This document shows positions 8,163-16,072 of a stretch of DNA of 64,000 nt, in pieces. A program made the translations under genes and the position numbers. Numbering within the stretch: position 1 is the stretch's first letter; every line of letters begins with the position of its first letter. The DNA is from Pseudomaricurvus sp033283175. GTDB taxonomy: Bacteria > Pseudomonadota > Gammaproteobacteria > Pseudomonadales > Cellvibrionaceae. The notes under the pieces were generated by a model, which did not search any database, was not told where the DNA came from, and saw only the letters and a list, made by a program, of their open reading frames with translations. The stretch is taken from positions 1,116,001-1,180,000 of the forward strand of contig JAWMQM010000001.1 in NCBI GenBank assembly GCA_033283175.1, written 5' to 3'.

Positions 8163-8918
8163 ATGAAGCTGGAACGACTGTGGCGGCAGGCTGCCACCGG
8201 ATTCTGTTTTACGATGTTTGGCCTCGGCGGCCTGTTGATCCTGCTGCTGACACCGCTGATGCGCCTGCTGGTACGGGGCGAACTGCAGCAGGAGCGCTTT
8301 ATGAAGCGCACCATCCACAACTGCTTCCGCCTCTTTACCTGGCTGATGGAGACCACCCGGGTTCTGACCATTGAGGTGAGTGACATCCACAAGCTGCGCC
8401 AGCCTGGCCAGCTGATCATCGCCAACCACCCGACACTGATCGACGTGGTATACCTGATTTCGTTTATTCCGCAGGCGGATTGCGTCGTCAAAAGTGCCCT
8501 TCTGCGCAATCCCTTCACCCGCGGGGCGGTGCTGGCCAGCCACTACATCGCCAATGACGACCCGGAGGCCATTGTCGACGCGGTGGAAAAGTCCCTCGCC
8601 CGCGGCAACAGTGTAATCATCTTCCCGGAAGGCACTCGCTCGGTTCCGGGTCAGCCCTATCGCCTGCAGCGTGGCGCCGCCAACATCGCCATCCGCACGG
8701 CTAACAAATTGAGGCCGGTTATTATAAAATGCGACCCGCCCACCCTGACCAAGGGGAGCAAGTGGTATTCCGTGCCTTCACGCCGGTTTTTGCTGAGCTT
8801 TCGCGTAGACGAGCCTATTGAAATCGAGCCGTTTCAGAATACCCTGCCAACGGTGGCTTCGCGGCAACTGACACAAACCATTGCCGACTATTTTACTGGG
8901 GAAACACACTCGCAATGA
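8163..8918 (+). CDS. apeD: Membrane-associated 1-acylglycerol-3-phosphate-type acyltransferase
   Basis: The 251-residue PlsC-like protein has a hydrophobic N-terminal segment (about residues 15-37), the catalytic HPTLID box at 89-94 (H-x4-D) and FPEGTRS at 154-160. It would move an acyl group, perhaps the polyene chain or a lipid anchor, at the inner membrane. It starts 15 bases after apeC, and its stop overlaps the apeE start as ATGA, so the genes are translationally coupled. The acceptor is not known from sequence. Confidence 0.85.
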   Translation: MKLERLWRQAATGFCFTMFGLGGLLILLLTPLMRLLVRGELQQERFMKRTIHNCFRLFTWLMETTRVLTIEVSDIHKLRQPGQLIIANHPTLIDVVYLISFIPQADCVVKSALLRNPFTRGAVLASHYIANDDPEAIVDAVEKSLARGNSVIIFPEGTRSVPGQPYRLQRGAANIAIRTANKLRPVIIKCDPPTLTKGSKWYSVPSRRFLLSFRVDEPIEIEPFQNTLPTVASRQLTQTIADYFTGETHSQ

Positions 8919-9178
8919 CCGAGCTGAAACAACAATTAAAACAACTGATTATCGACACACTGGATCTGGAAGATATCAGCGTAGACGACATTGACTCCGC
9001 TGAGCCGCTGTTTGTGGACGGACTGGGTCTGGACTCTATCGACGCCCTGGAACTGGGTCTGGCCCTGCAGAAGCGCTACGGCATCAAGCTGGAAGCAGAC
9101 TCCGAAGAGACCCGACGCCATTTCGCCAGCATCGACGCCCTCGCCGACCTCGTTGCCAGCCACGCCGCATCCGTGTGA
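8915..9178 (+). CDS. apeE: Acyl carrier protein 1
   Basis: This 87-residue acidic protein has the carrier motif GLDSIDALEL, with the phosphopantetheine-accepting serine at Ser41. Four helices typical of acyl carrier proteins are evident. It carries starter or growing polyene intermediates for the cluster's type II synthase. Its ATG overlaps the apeD stop, and a second carrier gene follows directly. The two proteins differ clearly in sequence, as ApeE and ApeF do in known clusters. Confidence 0.94.
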   Translation: MTELKQQLKQLIIDTLDLEDISVDDIDSAEPLFVDGLGLDSIDALELGLALQKRYGIKLEADSEETRRHFASIDALADLVASHAASV

Positions 9179-9189
9179 GGGGAAGTAGC

Positions 9190-9453
9190 ATGACCAAGAT
9201 TCCACAAACACAGGCCGAGATTTACCAGTACATCGTCGACGCCATGGTGCGCCTGTTCGAGCTGGATGCCGACGACATAACCCCCGAGTCACACCTCTAC
9301 CAGGACCTGGACATCGACAGCATCGACGCCGTCGACCTGGTAGTGGAACTGAAGCAGTGGACAGGCAAGAAGATCCAGCCCGAAGCCTTTAAATCCGTGC
9401 GCACCGTGCAGGATGTGGTGGAAGCCGTCGAGCAGCTGCTGCTGCAACAGTAA
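9190..9453 (+). CDS. apeF: Acyl carrier protein 2
   Basis: The 87-residue product has LDIDSIDAVDLVVEL with the carrier serine at Ser44. I take the ATG at 9190, which follows a GAGGGGAAG ribosome site; a GTG at 9175 overlapping the apeE stop would add only five residues and lacks a site. It is the second of three carrier proteins in the locus, the third being at 27624. It is probably modified by the transferase at 6015-6707. Confidence 0.94.
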   Translation: MTKIPQTQAEIYQYIVDAMVRLFELDADDITPESHLYQDLDIDSIDAVDLVVELKQWTGKKIQPEAFKSVRTVQDVVEAVEQLLLQQ

Positions 9454-9457
9454 ACCC

Positions 9458-10006
9458 ATGAAACTGCTGTTAAAGGCAGGTCTGGCGCTGCTGGTGGCCC
9501 TCTATCCGCTGGCTATCTATCTGGGCGTGCAGAGTGACTACCGCGAATGGCTGCCACTGCTGCTGCTGCTCATCGGCGCAGTGCATCTGCTGCGAGCCAT
9601 CAAGGGCAATCGCAGCAGCTGGCTGTGGGTGGTCATTTGCGTGGTGCTGGCCGGCTGGTCGTGGCTGCAGCAGAGCACCCTCGGCATCAAGTTTTACCCG
9701 GTCGCCATCAATGTCAGTATGCTGCTGGTGTTTGGCTCCAGCCTCATCTCACCCCCCACTGTGATAGAGCGTATGGCCCGCCTGCAGGAGCCTGATCTGC
9801 CCCCCCACGCCATCGCCTATACCCGCAAGGTGACCGTGGTCTGGTGCCTGTTTTTTGTCCTCAATGGCACTGTCGCCGGGCTCACCCTGTTTGCCAGCGA
9901 TGCGGTCTGGGCGCTCTACAACGGCCTGATTTCCTATCTGCTGATAGGGCTGCTGTTTGCCATCGAGTGGCTGGTGCGCCAGCGTGTCCGGAAAACCACT
10001 GTATGA
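9458..10006 (+). CDS. apeG: Integral membrane protein of the aryl polyene cluster
   Basis: The 182-residue protein is mostly hydrophobic, with about six predicted membrane helices: near residues 3-22, 28-46, 53-68, 76-95, 126-146 and 152-172. The conserved cytoplasmic stretch ISPPTVIERMARLQEPDLPP fits the COG4648-type proteins found in aryl polyene clusters. Its biochemical role is unknown. The ATG at 9458 follows apeF by four bases, and its stop overlaps the next start as ATGA. A longer frame from 9413 lies inside apeF and is rejected. Confidence 0.8.
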   Translation: MKLLLKAGLALLVALYPLAIYLGVQSDYREWLPLLLLLIGAVHLLRAIKGNRSSWLWVVICVVLAGWSWLQQSTLGIKFYPVAINVSMLLVFGSSLISPPTVIERMARLQEPDLPPHAIAYTRKVTVVWCLFFVLNGTVAGLTLFASDAVWALYNGLISYLLIGLLFAIEWLVRQRVRKTTV

Positions 10007-11787
10007 CTGATACCGGCAAACGCCCCCGTATTCCGCTAACCCAGCTGCTGCACACCCCTGCCAGCGACGCGCAAACCGTTGCTGTCGCCAATGGTATGGC
10101 GGTCAGCTGGTTGCAGTTGCGCCAGCGTGTAGGCCAGTGGCAGCAGCAGCTGGCCGGCTGCCCGGCCACCACCGTTGCCGTGTGGCTGCAGGACAGTCTC
10201 GAATTCGCCGCCGCCCTGCTGGCTCTCTGGCACAGCGGCAAGGTAGCCCTGCTCTGTGGCGACCGGCTGCCGGCCACGGTGGAGTTGGCGGGCCAGCAGG
10301 CCGGGGCACTGCTGGGGGATTTCGAAACCAGCGGCTCACTGCCACTGATCCCTGCACCGGACACCAACAGCAAGGCTATTGTGCCCGCCACCGCCATCAG
10401 TCCCCTCGACCCGGAGCAGCTGGCAGTAGTGGTGCTCACCAGTGGCACCACCGGCGATCCCAAAACCGTACCCTACCGACTGGCGCAACTGGATGGGGAG
10501 CTGGCCATGCACGAGCAGCTGTTCGGTCTCCAGGCCGGCACGGCCCTGGTCGCAGGCACCGTCAGCCACCAGCATATCTATGGCCTGCTATGGCGGGTGC
10601 TGTGGCCGCTCACCGGTCAGCGTCCTCTGCTGAGCGAGTGCTGTCACTACCCGGAAGACCTGCTGGTACAGGCCCAGCACCAAACGGCACTGATACTGGT
10701 CACCACCCCCACACACCTCACTCGTCTGCCCGCCAGCCTGGACTGGTCAGCCGGGCAGGGCGAGAGTCCCTGGCGCCTGGTGGTATCCTCCACCGCGCCC
10801 CTGTCCCTGGACGCCAGCCGCCACGCTGGCCGCCAGCTGGGTTGCCCGGTCACCGAGATATACGGCAGCTCCGAGACCGGCGGGATCGCCTGGCGCCGCC
10901 AGACTGACGGCGACACCTGGCAGCCCCTGCCCGGTATTGAGGTGCGCGGCGATACCGGTACCGGCGCCCTGCAACTGCGCTCGCCACTGTTTGCCAGCAA
11001 CGACTGGTTTACCACCGGTGACCGCGCCGAGGTGACGGCCGACGGCGGTTTCCGCCTGCTGGGCCGGCTCGACCGCATTGCCAAGATCGAAGGCAAGCGG
11101 GTGTCACTCTCTGGTATGGAGCAGCAACTGCAGCAACACCCCTGGTTAGCCGAGGTGGCGGTCCTGGTGCTGGACGGCCACCGTACCACCACCGCGGTGG
11201 CTGCCAGCCTCTCCGCCGACGGTACAGAGGCCCTGCAACGGCTGGGCAAAGCTAACCTCTGCCGCCAGCTGCGCCAGTGGCTGGGGCACTACTTTGAAAC
11301 CCCGGTGCTGCCCCGGCGCTGGCGTTTTGTTGACCAGTTACCACGTAACCCCCAGGGTAAGCTTCCCTTGGCCGCGCTACAGGCACTGTTTATGGACAGG
11401 ACTCAACCGGATACCCGCAATAGGCTGCCCGAGCTGCTGGGGACCAGCCAACTCAGCGATTACAGCTGGCAGATCCGCCTTAAGCCCACCGCCGACCTGA
11501 TCTGGTTCGATGGCCATTTTCCCGACACCCCCATCCTGCCCGGGGTTGTGCAGGTGCAATGGGCGGCCCACTTTGGCAGCCTGCACTGCGGCACACCGCT
11601 GGCACAGTTTGCCCGCCTGGAGGTGATCAAGTTCCAGCAGGTGATGCGCCCGGACCGGGAGGCCATCCTGGAGCTCAACTGGAACCGCGACAACGGCAAA
11701 CTGAGCTTCCGCTATTTCCACGACGAGAAGGTTTTCTCCTCCGGACGGCTGGTGTTTGACCTGCCCGGGGAGCCCGCCCGTGTTTAA
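10003..11787 (+). CDS. Fused acyl-ACP ligase and hotdog dehydratase (ApeH-ApeI)
   Basis: The 594-residue protein joins two enzymes that are separate in E. coli-type clusters. Residues 1-460 are an ANL-family adenylate-forming ligase: LTSGTTGDPK at 145-154, YGSSETGG at 287-294, and the C-terminal lysine in NPQGK (Lys453). Residues 480-594 are a FabZ/FabA-like hotdog with GHFPDTPILPG at 504-514 (His505). The ligase would load the aromatic starter acid onto a carrier protein, and the second domain would take part in dehydration with ApeP. The acidic residue usual in the hotdog helix appears to be Gln519. The start ATG at 10003 overlaps the apeG stop. Confidence 0.9.
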   Translation: MTDTGKRPRIPLTQLLHTPASDAQTVAVANGMAVSWLQLRQRVGQWQQQLAGCPATTVAVWLQDSLEFAAALLALWHSGKVALLCGDRLPATVELAGQQAGALLGDFETSGSLPLIPAPDTNSKAIVPATAISPLDPEQLAVVVLTSGTTGDPKTVPYRLAQLDGELAMHEQLFGLQAGTALVAGTVSHQHIYGLLWRVLWPLTGQRPLLSECCHYPEDLLVQAQHQTALILVTTPTHLTRLPASLDWSAGQGESPWRLVVSSTAPLSLDASRHAGRQLGCPVTEIYGSSETGGIAWRRQTDGDTWQPLPGIEVRGDTGTGALQLRSPLFASNDWFTTGDRAEVTADGGFRLLGRLDRIAKIEGKRVSLSGMEQQLQQHPWLAEVAVLVLDGHRTTTAVAASLSADGTEALQRLGKANLCRQLRQWLGHYFETPVLPRRWRFVDQLPRNPQGKLPLAALQALFMDRTQPDTRNRLPELLGTSQLSDYSWQIRLKPTADLIWFDGHFPDTPILPGVVQVQWAAHFGSLHCGTPLAQFARLEVIKFQQVMRPDREAILELNWNRDNGKLSFRYFHDEKVFSSGRLVFDLPGEPARV

Positions 11788-12526
11788 CCCCTGCGTCCTG
11801 ATCCCGGTCTATAACCACCCGGTGGTGATTGCCAACACGGTGGCGGAGGTGCGTGCCCTCAACCTGCCGGTGGTGCTGATTGACGACGGCAGCGAACCGC
11901 AGTGCGCGGCCCTGCTGCAGCAACTGGCTGCCGCCGATCCCCAGGTACAGCTGCAGCGCTTGCCAAACAACCGCGGCAAGGGTGGGGCGGTGAAAGCCGG
12001 CTTCCTGTTTGCCCGCCACCTGGGGTTCAGCCACGCCCTGCAGATCGACGCCGACGGCCAGCACGATACCGGTGCCATTGGTCGTTTTCTCGACCTCGCC
12101 CGGGCACAACCCGGGGCCCTGATTGCCGGCTACCCGCTCTACGACGAGAGCGTTCCCAAAGTCCGCTACTACAGCCGCTACCTGACTCACGTGTGGGTGT
12201 GGATCAACACCCTGTCGCTGGCCATCACCGACTCCATGTGTGGCTTTCGCGTCTACCCCCTGGACTACACCTGCCGGCTGATCGCCAGCGAACACATCGG
12301 CGAGCGCATGGACTTCGACATCGAGTTTATTGTGCGCTGGTACTGGAGCGGGGCACCGCTGCAGCAACAGCCCATCCGCGTGCACTACCCGGAAGACGGT
12401 GTCTCCCACTTCCGCGGCTGGGCGGATAACTGGCTGATCAGCAAAATGCACGCACGCCTTTTCTTTGGCATGTTGTGGCGCGCGCCCCTGTGGCTTCTGC
12501 GCGGGCGCCGGGGAGGCCGACTGTGA
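11780..12526 (+). CDS. Family 2 glycosyltransferase
   Basis: The 248-residue GT-A type enzyme starts FNPCVLIPVYNH and shows LIDDGS (nucleotide-sugar binding) and DADGQHD at 90-96, the DxD-like metal site. Known ape clusters encode a glycosyltransferase, in some joined to an acyltransferase; here the acyltransferase is the separate next gene. I prefer GTG at 11780, overlapping the upstream stop by eight bases, because GGGGAG lies at the right distance; an ATG at 11756 is the alternative. A sugar or lipid modification of the pigment is likely, but the donor is unknown. Confidence 0.86.
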   Translation: MFNPCVLIPVYNHPVVIANTVAEVRALNLPVVLIDDGSEPQCAALLQQLAAADPQVQLQRLPNNRGKGGAVKAGFLFARHLGFSHALQIDADGQHDTGAIGRFLDLARAQPGALIAGYPLYDESVPKVRYYSRYLTHVWVWINTLSLAITDSMCGFRVYPLDYTCRLIASEHIGERMDFDIEFIVRWYWSGAPLQQQPIRVHYPEDGVSHFRGWADNWLISKMHARLFFGMLWRAPLWLLRGRRGGRL

Positions 12527-13509
12527 CCAACCCGCAAGACCATAACTCGCAGCATTGGGCGCAAGTGGGCGAAGCCGGCGCTACCGCCGGAATGAAGTTT
12601 CTGTTCTGGGTCTATCGCTGGCTCGGGCGCATTCCTTTCCGGATCGCGCTCTTCCCGGTAATCCTGTATTTCTTCGCCGGTCGCCGCAGCGCCCGTGAAG
12701 CCTCCCTGCAGTACCTGCAATACCTGCAGGACGCCGACCACTACCAGCCCCACCACGGCCGCCTCTACGACAGTTTCCGCCACTTTCTCAGCTTTGGTGA
12801 AAGCCTGCTGGACAAGCTGGCGGTATGGCAGGGCGATATCGGGCTGGATGCTATTCGCTTTCACGGCCACGAATGCGTTGACCGTCTGGCCCGGGAGGGG
12901 CGCGGTGCGCTGATGATAGGCTCCCACCTGGGGAACCTGGAGATTTGCCGGGCACTGGCACAACGTAACACCAACCTCACCATGAATGTGTTGATGCACA
13001 CCGCCCACGCTGCCAAATTCAACAGCATGCTGAAAAAGGCCGGCAGCAACAGCCAGATGAACATCATCCAGGTAACAGAGATGGGACCGGCTACCGCCAT
13101 GATGCTGCAGGAGAAACTGGACCGGGGTGAGTTTATCGTGATCGCCGGCGACCGCATTCCGGTCAGCGGGGGCAAGAACACTACCCGTGCCAACTTTCTT
13201 GGCCATCCCTGTGATTTTCCTTCCGGGCCCTTTATTCTCGCCAGTATCCTGCGCTGCCCCATGCTTTCCATCTTCTGCCTGCGGGATACCAGCAGCCGCA
13301 AGCCACGCTGGAACCTGCACATGGAGCTGCTTGAGGAGCGGGTGGTCCTGCCCCGCGCCCGGCGTCAACAGCAGCTGGCCATATATGTACAGCAATGGGC
13401 CGATTCCTTGACACACTTCTGCCGGCTGGCGCCGCTGCAGTGGTATAACTTCTACCCTTTCTGGCAGCTGCAAAACGCGGATGCCGAATCAACCTCGCCG
13501 ACACCATGA
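12523..13509 (+). CDS. LpxL/LpxM-like lipid A acyltransferase-type protein
   Basis: The 328-residue protein belongs to the LpxL-like acyltransferases: one N-terminal membrane segment (about 35-52), SHLGNLE at 134-140 (H-x4-E catalytic box), and the later EFIVIAGDRIPV segment. The start is GTG at 12523, overlapping the glycosyltransferase stop, with GGGGAGG upstream. It would move an acyl chain, plausibly the aryl polyene, from a carrier protein to a lipid or glycolipid in the inner membrane. Its end overlaps the ammonia-lyase start as ATGA. Confidence 0.85.
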   Translation: MTNPQDHNSQHWAQVGEAGATAGMKFLFWVYRWLGRIPFRIALFPVILYFFAGRRSAREASLQYLQYLQDADHYQPHHGRLYDSFRHFLSFGESLLDKLAVWQGDIGLDAIRFHGHECVDRLAREGRGALMIGSHLGNLEICRALAQRNTNLTMNVLMHTAHAAKFNSMLKKAGSNSQMNIIQVTEMGPATAMMLQEKLDRGEFIVIAGDRIPVSGGKNTTRANFLGHPCDFPSGPFILASILRCPMLSIFCLRDTSSRKPRWNLHMELLEERVVLPRARRQQQLAIYVQQWADSLTHFCRLAPLQWYNFYPFWQLQNADAESTSPTP

Positions 13510-15044
13510 TTATTTTTGACCATAAGCCCCTCAGCATCGAGGATGTGCAGTACATAGCCTGCCAGAAACCCGCGGTCGCCCTCAGCGATGATCCCGCCTT
13601 CCTGCAACAGATCGCCCGGGGCAGCCAGTTCCTGCAGACCCTGCTGGAGGAGGACGGCGTTATCTACGGCGTCACCACCGGTTACGGCGACTCCTGCACC
13701 ACCAGCATCCCCTCCCAGCTGGTGGCGGAACTGCCGCGCCACCTCTACACCTTCCACGGTTGTGGCCTCGGCAATGTGCTGTCGCCCCTGCAGGCGCGGG
13801 CGGTGGTCACTGCGCGGCTCAATTCCCTGACCCGGGGCTACTCCGGGGTCAGTGTGGAGCTGCTGCAACAGCTGACCCGCCTGCTGCAGGAAGACATCAT
13901 GCCGGTGATCCCGGAGGAGGGCTCTGTCGGCGCCAGCGGCGACCTGACCCCGCTCTCCTATGTGGCCGCCGTGCTCTGCGGCGAGCGCGAGGTGTTCTGG
14001 CGCGGCCAGCGCCGCCCTACTGGCGAAGTGTTTGCCGAACTGGGTATCGAGCCGCACCGGCTGCGGCCCAAAGAGGGGCTGGCGATCATGAACGGCACGG
14101 CGGTGATGACCGGCCTGGCCTGCCTCGCCTATGCCCGCGCCGACTACCTGTCACGGCTGGCCACCCGCATCACCGCCATCGCCACCCTGGTGCTGGACGG
14201 CAACGCCCACCACTTCGACGAAGCCCTGTTTGCCGTTAAACCCCACCCCGGCCAGCAACAGATCGCCGGCTGGCTGCGCCGTGACCTGCACGCCGGCGAG
14301 CCGCCGCGCAACCCCAACCGCCTGCAGGATCGCTACTCCCTGCGCTGCGCCCCCCATGTGATTGGGGTGCTGCAGGATAGCCTGCCGTGGTTGCGCCAGT
14401 TCATCGAAAACGAGCTCAACAGCGCCAACGACAATCCCATCATCGACGCCGAAGGTGAACACGTGCTGCACGGCGGCCACTTCTACGGTGGCCATATCGC
14501 CTTCGCCATGGACTCCCTGAAAACCGCAGTGGCCAATATCGCCGACCTGCTGGACCGGCAGATGGCGCAGATGATGGACACCAAGTTCAACCACGGTCTG
14601 CCAGCCAACCTCTCCGGCGCCACCGGCGAGCGTGCTGCCATTAACCACGGCTTCAAGGCGGTGCAGATCGGCGTCTCAGCCTGGACCGCCGAGGCCCTCA
14701 AGCAGACCATGCCCGCCAGCGTCTTCTCCCGCTCCACCGAGTGCCACAACCAGGACAAGGTGAGCATGGGCACCATCGCTGCCCGCGACTGCCTGCGCGC
14801 CCTGCAGCTCACCGAGCAGGTGGCGGCCGCGGTACTGCTGGCCTGCTGCCAGGGGCTGGAGCTGCGCCTGCGCCAGGGCGACCTGGCGGCGGACAACATT
14901 GGCAGCGAGCTTCTGCAGACCCTGGCCTGGGTGCGTGAAACCAGCCCTACGCTGGCAGAAGACCGGGCCCTGGAAAACGAGCTGCGGCAGCTGATTGACC
15001 AGATCCAGCAAGGCAGCTGGCCCCTCTATACCGACAAGGACTGA
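13506..15044 (+). CDS. Aromatic amino acid ammonia-lyase (HAL/PAL/TAL family)
   Basis: The 512-residue enzyme has the Ala143-Ser144-Gly145 triad within SVGASGDLTPLSY, which self-cyclises to the MIO cofactor, and the catalytic Tyr54 in YGVTTGYG. These enzymes release ammonia from His, Phe or Tyr. In aryl polyene and flexirubin clusters this member is thought to supply the aromatic starter, such as 4-coumarate. The residue pair that tells the classes apart aligns to Phe83-His84 (LYTFHGCGLG), which is neither the Ser-His of HAL nor the His-Leu of known TAL, so substrate is uncertain. It is coupled to the acyltransferase upstream. Confidence 0.93.
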   Translation: MIIFDHKPLSIEDVQYIACQKPAVALSDDPAFLQQIARGSQFLQTLLEEDGVIYGVTTGYGDSCTTSIPSQLVAELPRHLYTFHGCGLGNVLSPLQARAVVTARLNSLTRGYSGVSVELLQQLTRLLQEDIMPVIPEEGSVGASGDLTPLSYVAAVLCGEREVFWRGQRRPTGEVFAELGIEPHRLRPKEGLAIMNGTAVMTGLACLAYARADYLSRLATRITAIATLVLDGNAHHFDEALFAVKPHPGQQQIAGWLRRDLHAGEPPRNPNRLQDRYSLRCAPHVIGVLQDSLPWLRQFIENELNSANDNPIIDAEGEHVLHGGHFYGGHIAFAMDSLKTAVANIADLLDRQMAQMMDTKFNHGLPANLSGATGERAAINHGFKAVQIGVSAWTAEALKQTMPASVFSRSTECHNQDKVSMGTIAARDCLRALQLTEQVAAAVLLACCQGLELRLRQGDLAADNIGSELLQTLAWVRETSPTLAEDRALENELRQLIDQIQQGSWPLYTDKD

Positions 15045-15059
15045 CAGGAGCGTTTCGCC

Positions 15060-15485
15060 ATGATCAGCGCTGAAATTGAAGTAACCGTGCCTTTCCACGA
15101 TATCGACGTCATGGAGATCGCCTGGCACGGCCACTACTCCAAGTACTTCGAGATTGCCCGCTGCGCCCTGTTCGACAAGCTCGACTACAGCCACATCGTC
15201 ATGCGTGAAACCGGCTATTTGTGGCCGGTGATCGACCTGCATATCCGCTACGTCAAACCGGCCCTGTTCCAGCAGCGGCTGAAAGTGCGCGCCACCCTCA
15301 CCGAGTGGGAGAACCGCATGAAGATCGAGTACCGCATCACCGATGCCGACAGCGGCCAGCGCCTCACCAAGGGCCACACCATCCAGGTGGCGGTGGAGGC
15401 GGGCAACCGCGAGCTCTGTTTTGTCTCCCCGGATGTGTTTCTGGAGAAGGTGGCCAATGCCGCTGCCGCGGAGTCGGCACAGTGA
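15060..15485 (+). CDS. apeK: Acyl thioesterase, 4HBT hotdog family
   Basis: The 141-residue single hotdog has the motif VPFHDIDVMEIAWHGHYSKY, which matches the 4-hydroxybenzoyl-CoA thioesterase signature around its catalytic Asp. It would release mis-primed or finished chains from carrier proteins or CoA. It has a clear place in the operon, 15 bases after the ammonia lyase and overlapping the LolA-like gene by four bases. Confidence 0.88.
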   Translation: MISAEIEVTVPFHDIDVMEIAWHGHYSKYFEIARCALFDKLDYSHIVMRETGYLWPVIDLHIRYVKPALFQQRLKVRATLTEWENRMKIEYRITDADSGQRLTKGHTIQVAVEAGNRELCFVSPDVFLEKVANAAAAESAQ

Positions 15486-16072
15486 GGATCTTTGGTGCCC
15501 TGCTGATCGCGCTCTGGCTGCTGAGCGGCAACCTGTGGGCTGACGCCGGCCCGATGGTGTCCAAGACAGTGCCTAAACAGTTGCGCCACCTGGCGCAGAG
15601 CGGCCCTGTTAGCGGGCGCTTTGTGCAGAACAAGACCCTGCAGGGGCTGGATATCCCGCTGCGCTCCGAGGGGCACTTCTCCCTTACCGACGACACCCTG
15701 CTGTGGCAGGTCACCAGCCCCATTGCCAGCGAACTGCAGATCAGCCGCGACGCCATTGTGCAGCTGGAAGACGGCCGCGAGGTGTTTCGCCTCAACGCCG
15801 CCGAGCAGCCCCTCAGCCGCGTGATCAGCGACATCTTCCTGGCCGTGTTCCAGGGTGACTGGGCCCTGCTGCAACAGCACTTCGACCTGCAGGTCAGTGG
15901 CAGCGCCGACCACTGGCAACTGCAGCTGCTGCCACTCAATGACGTCATCGGACAGGTCGCCGGCCGTATTGAGGTGGAAGGCGGGGCAGAGCTGCAGAGC
16001 CTGCAGCTGGCCGAACCCGGCGGCGACCGCACCCGCATTGAATTTTTTGCACCGGAGCACGGACACCCATGA
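15482..16072 (+). CDS. apeL: LolA-like outer-membrane lipoprotein carrier protein
   Basis: Starting at a GTG that overlaps the apeK stop (with CGGAG upstream), the 196-residue protein has a signal peptide (about 1-20, MRIFGALLIALWLLSGNLWA). The mature domain resembles LolA/DUF2092-type carriers (SGRFVQNKTLQGLDIPLRS, then LLWQVTSPI). It is a periplasmic carrier, plausibly moving the lipidated pigment towards the outer membrane. It is coupled to the MMPL exporter downstream. A longer frame from 15221 lies inside apeK and is rejected. Confidence 0.85.
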   Translation: MRIFGALLIALWLLSGNLWADAGPMVSKTVPKQLRHLAQSGPVSGRFVQNKTLQGLDIPLRSEGHFSLTDDTLLWQVTSPIASELQISRDAIVQLEDGREVFRLNAAEQPLSRVISDIFLAVFQGDWALLQQHFDLQVSGSADHWQLQLLPLNDVIGQVAGRIEVEGGAELQSLQLAEPGGDRTRIEFFAPEHGHP

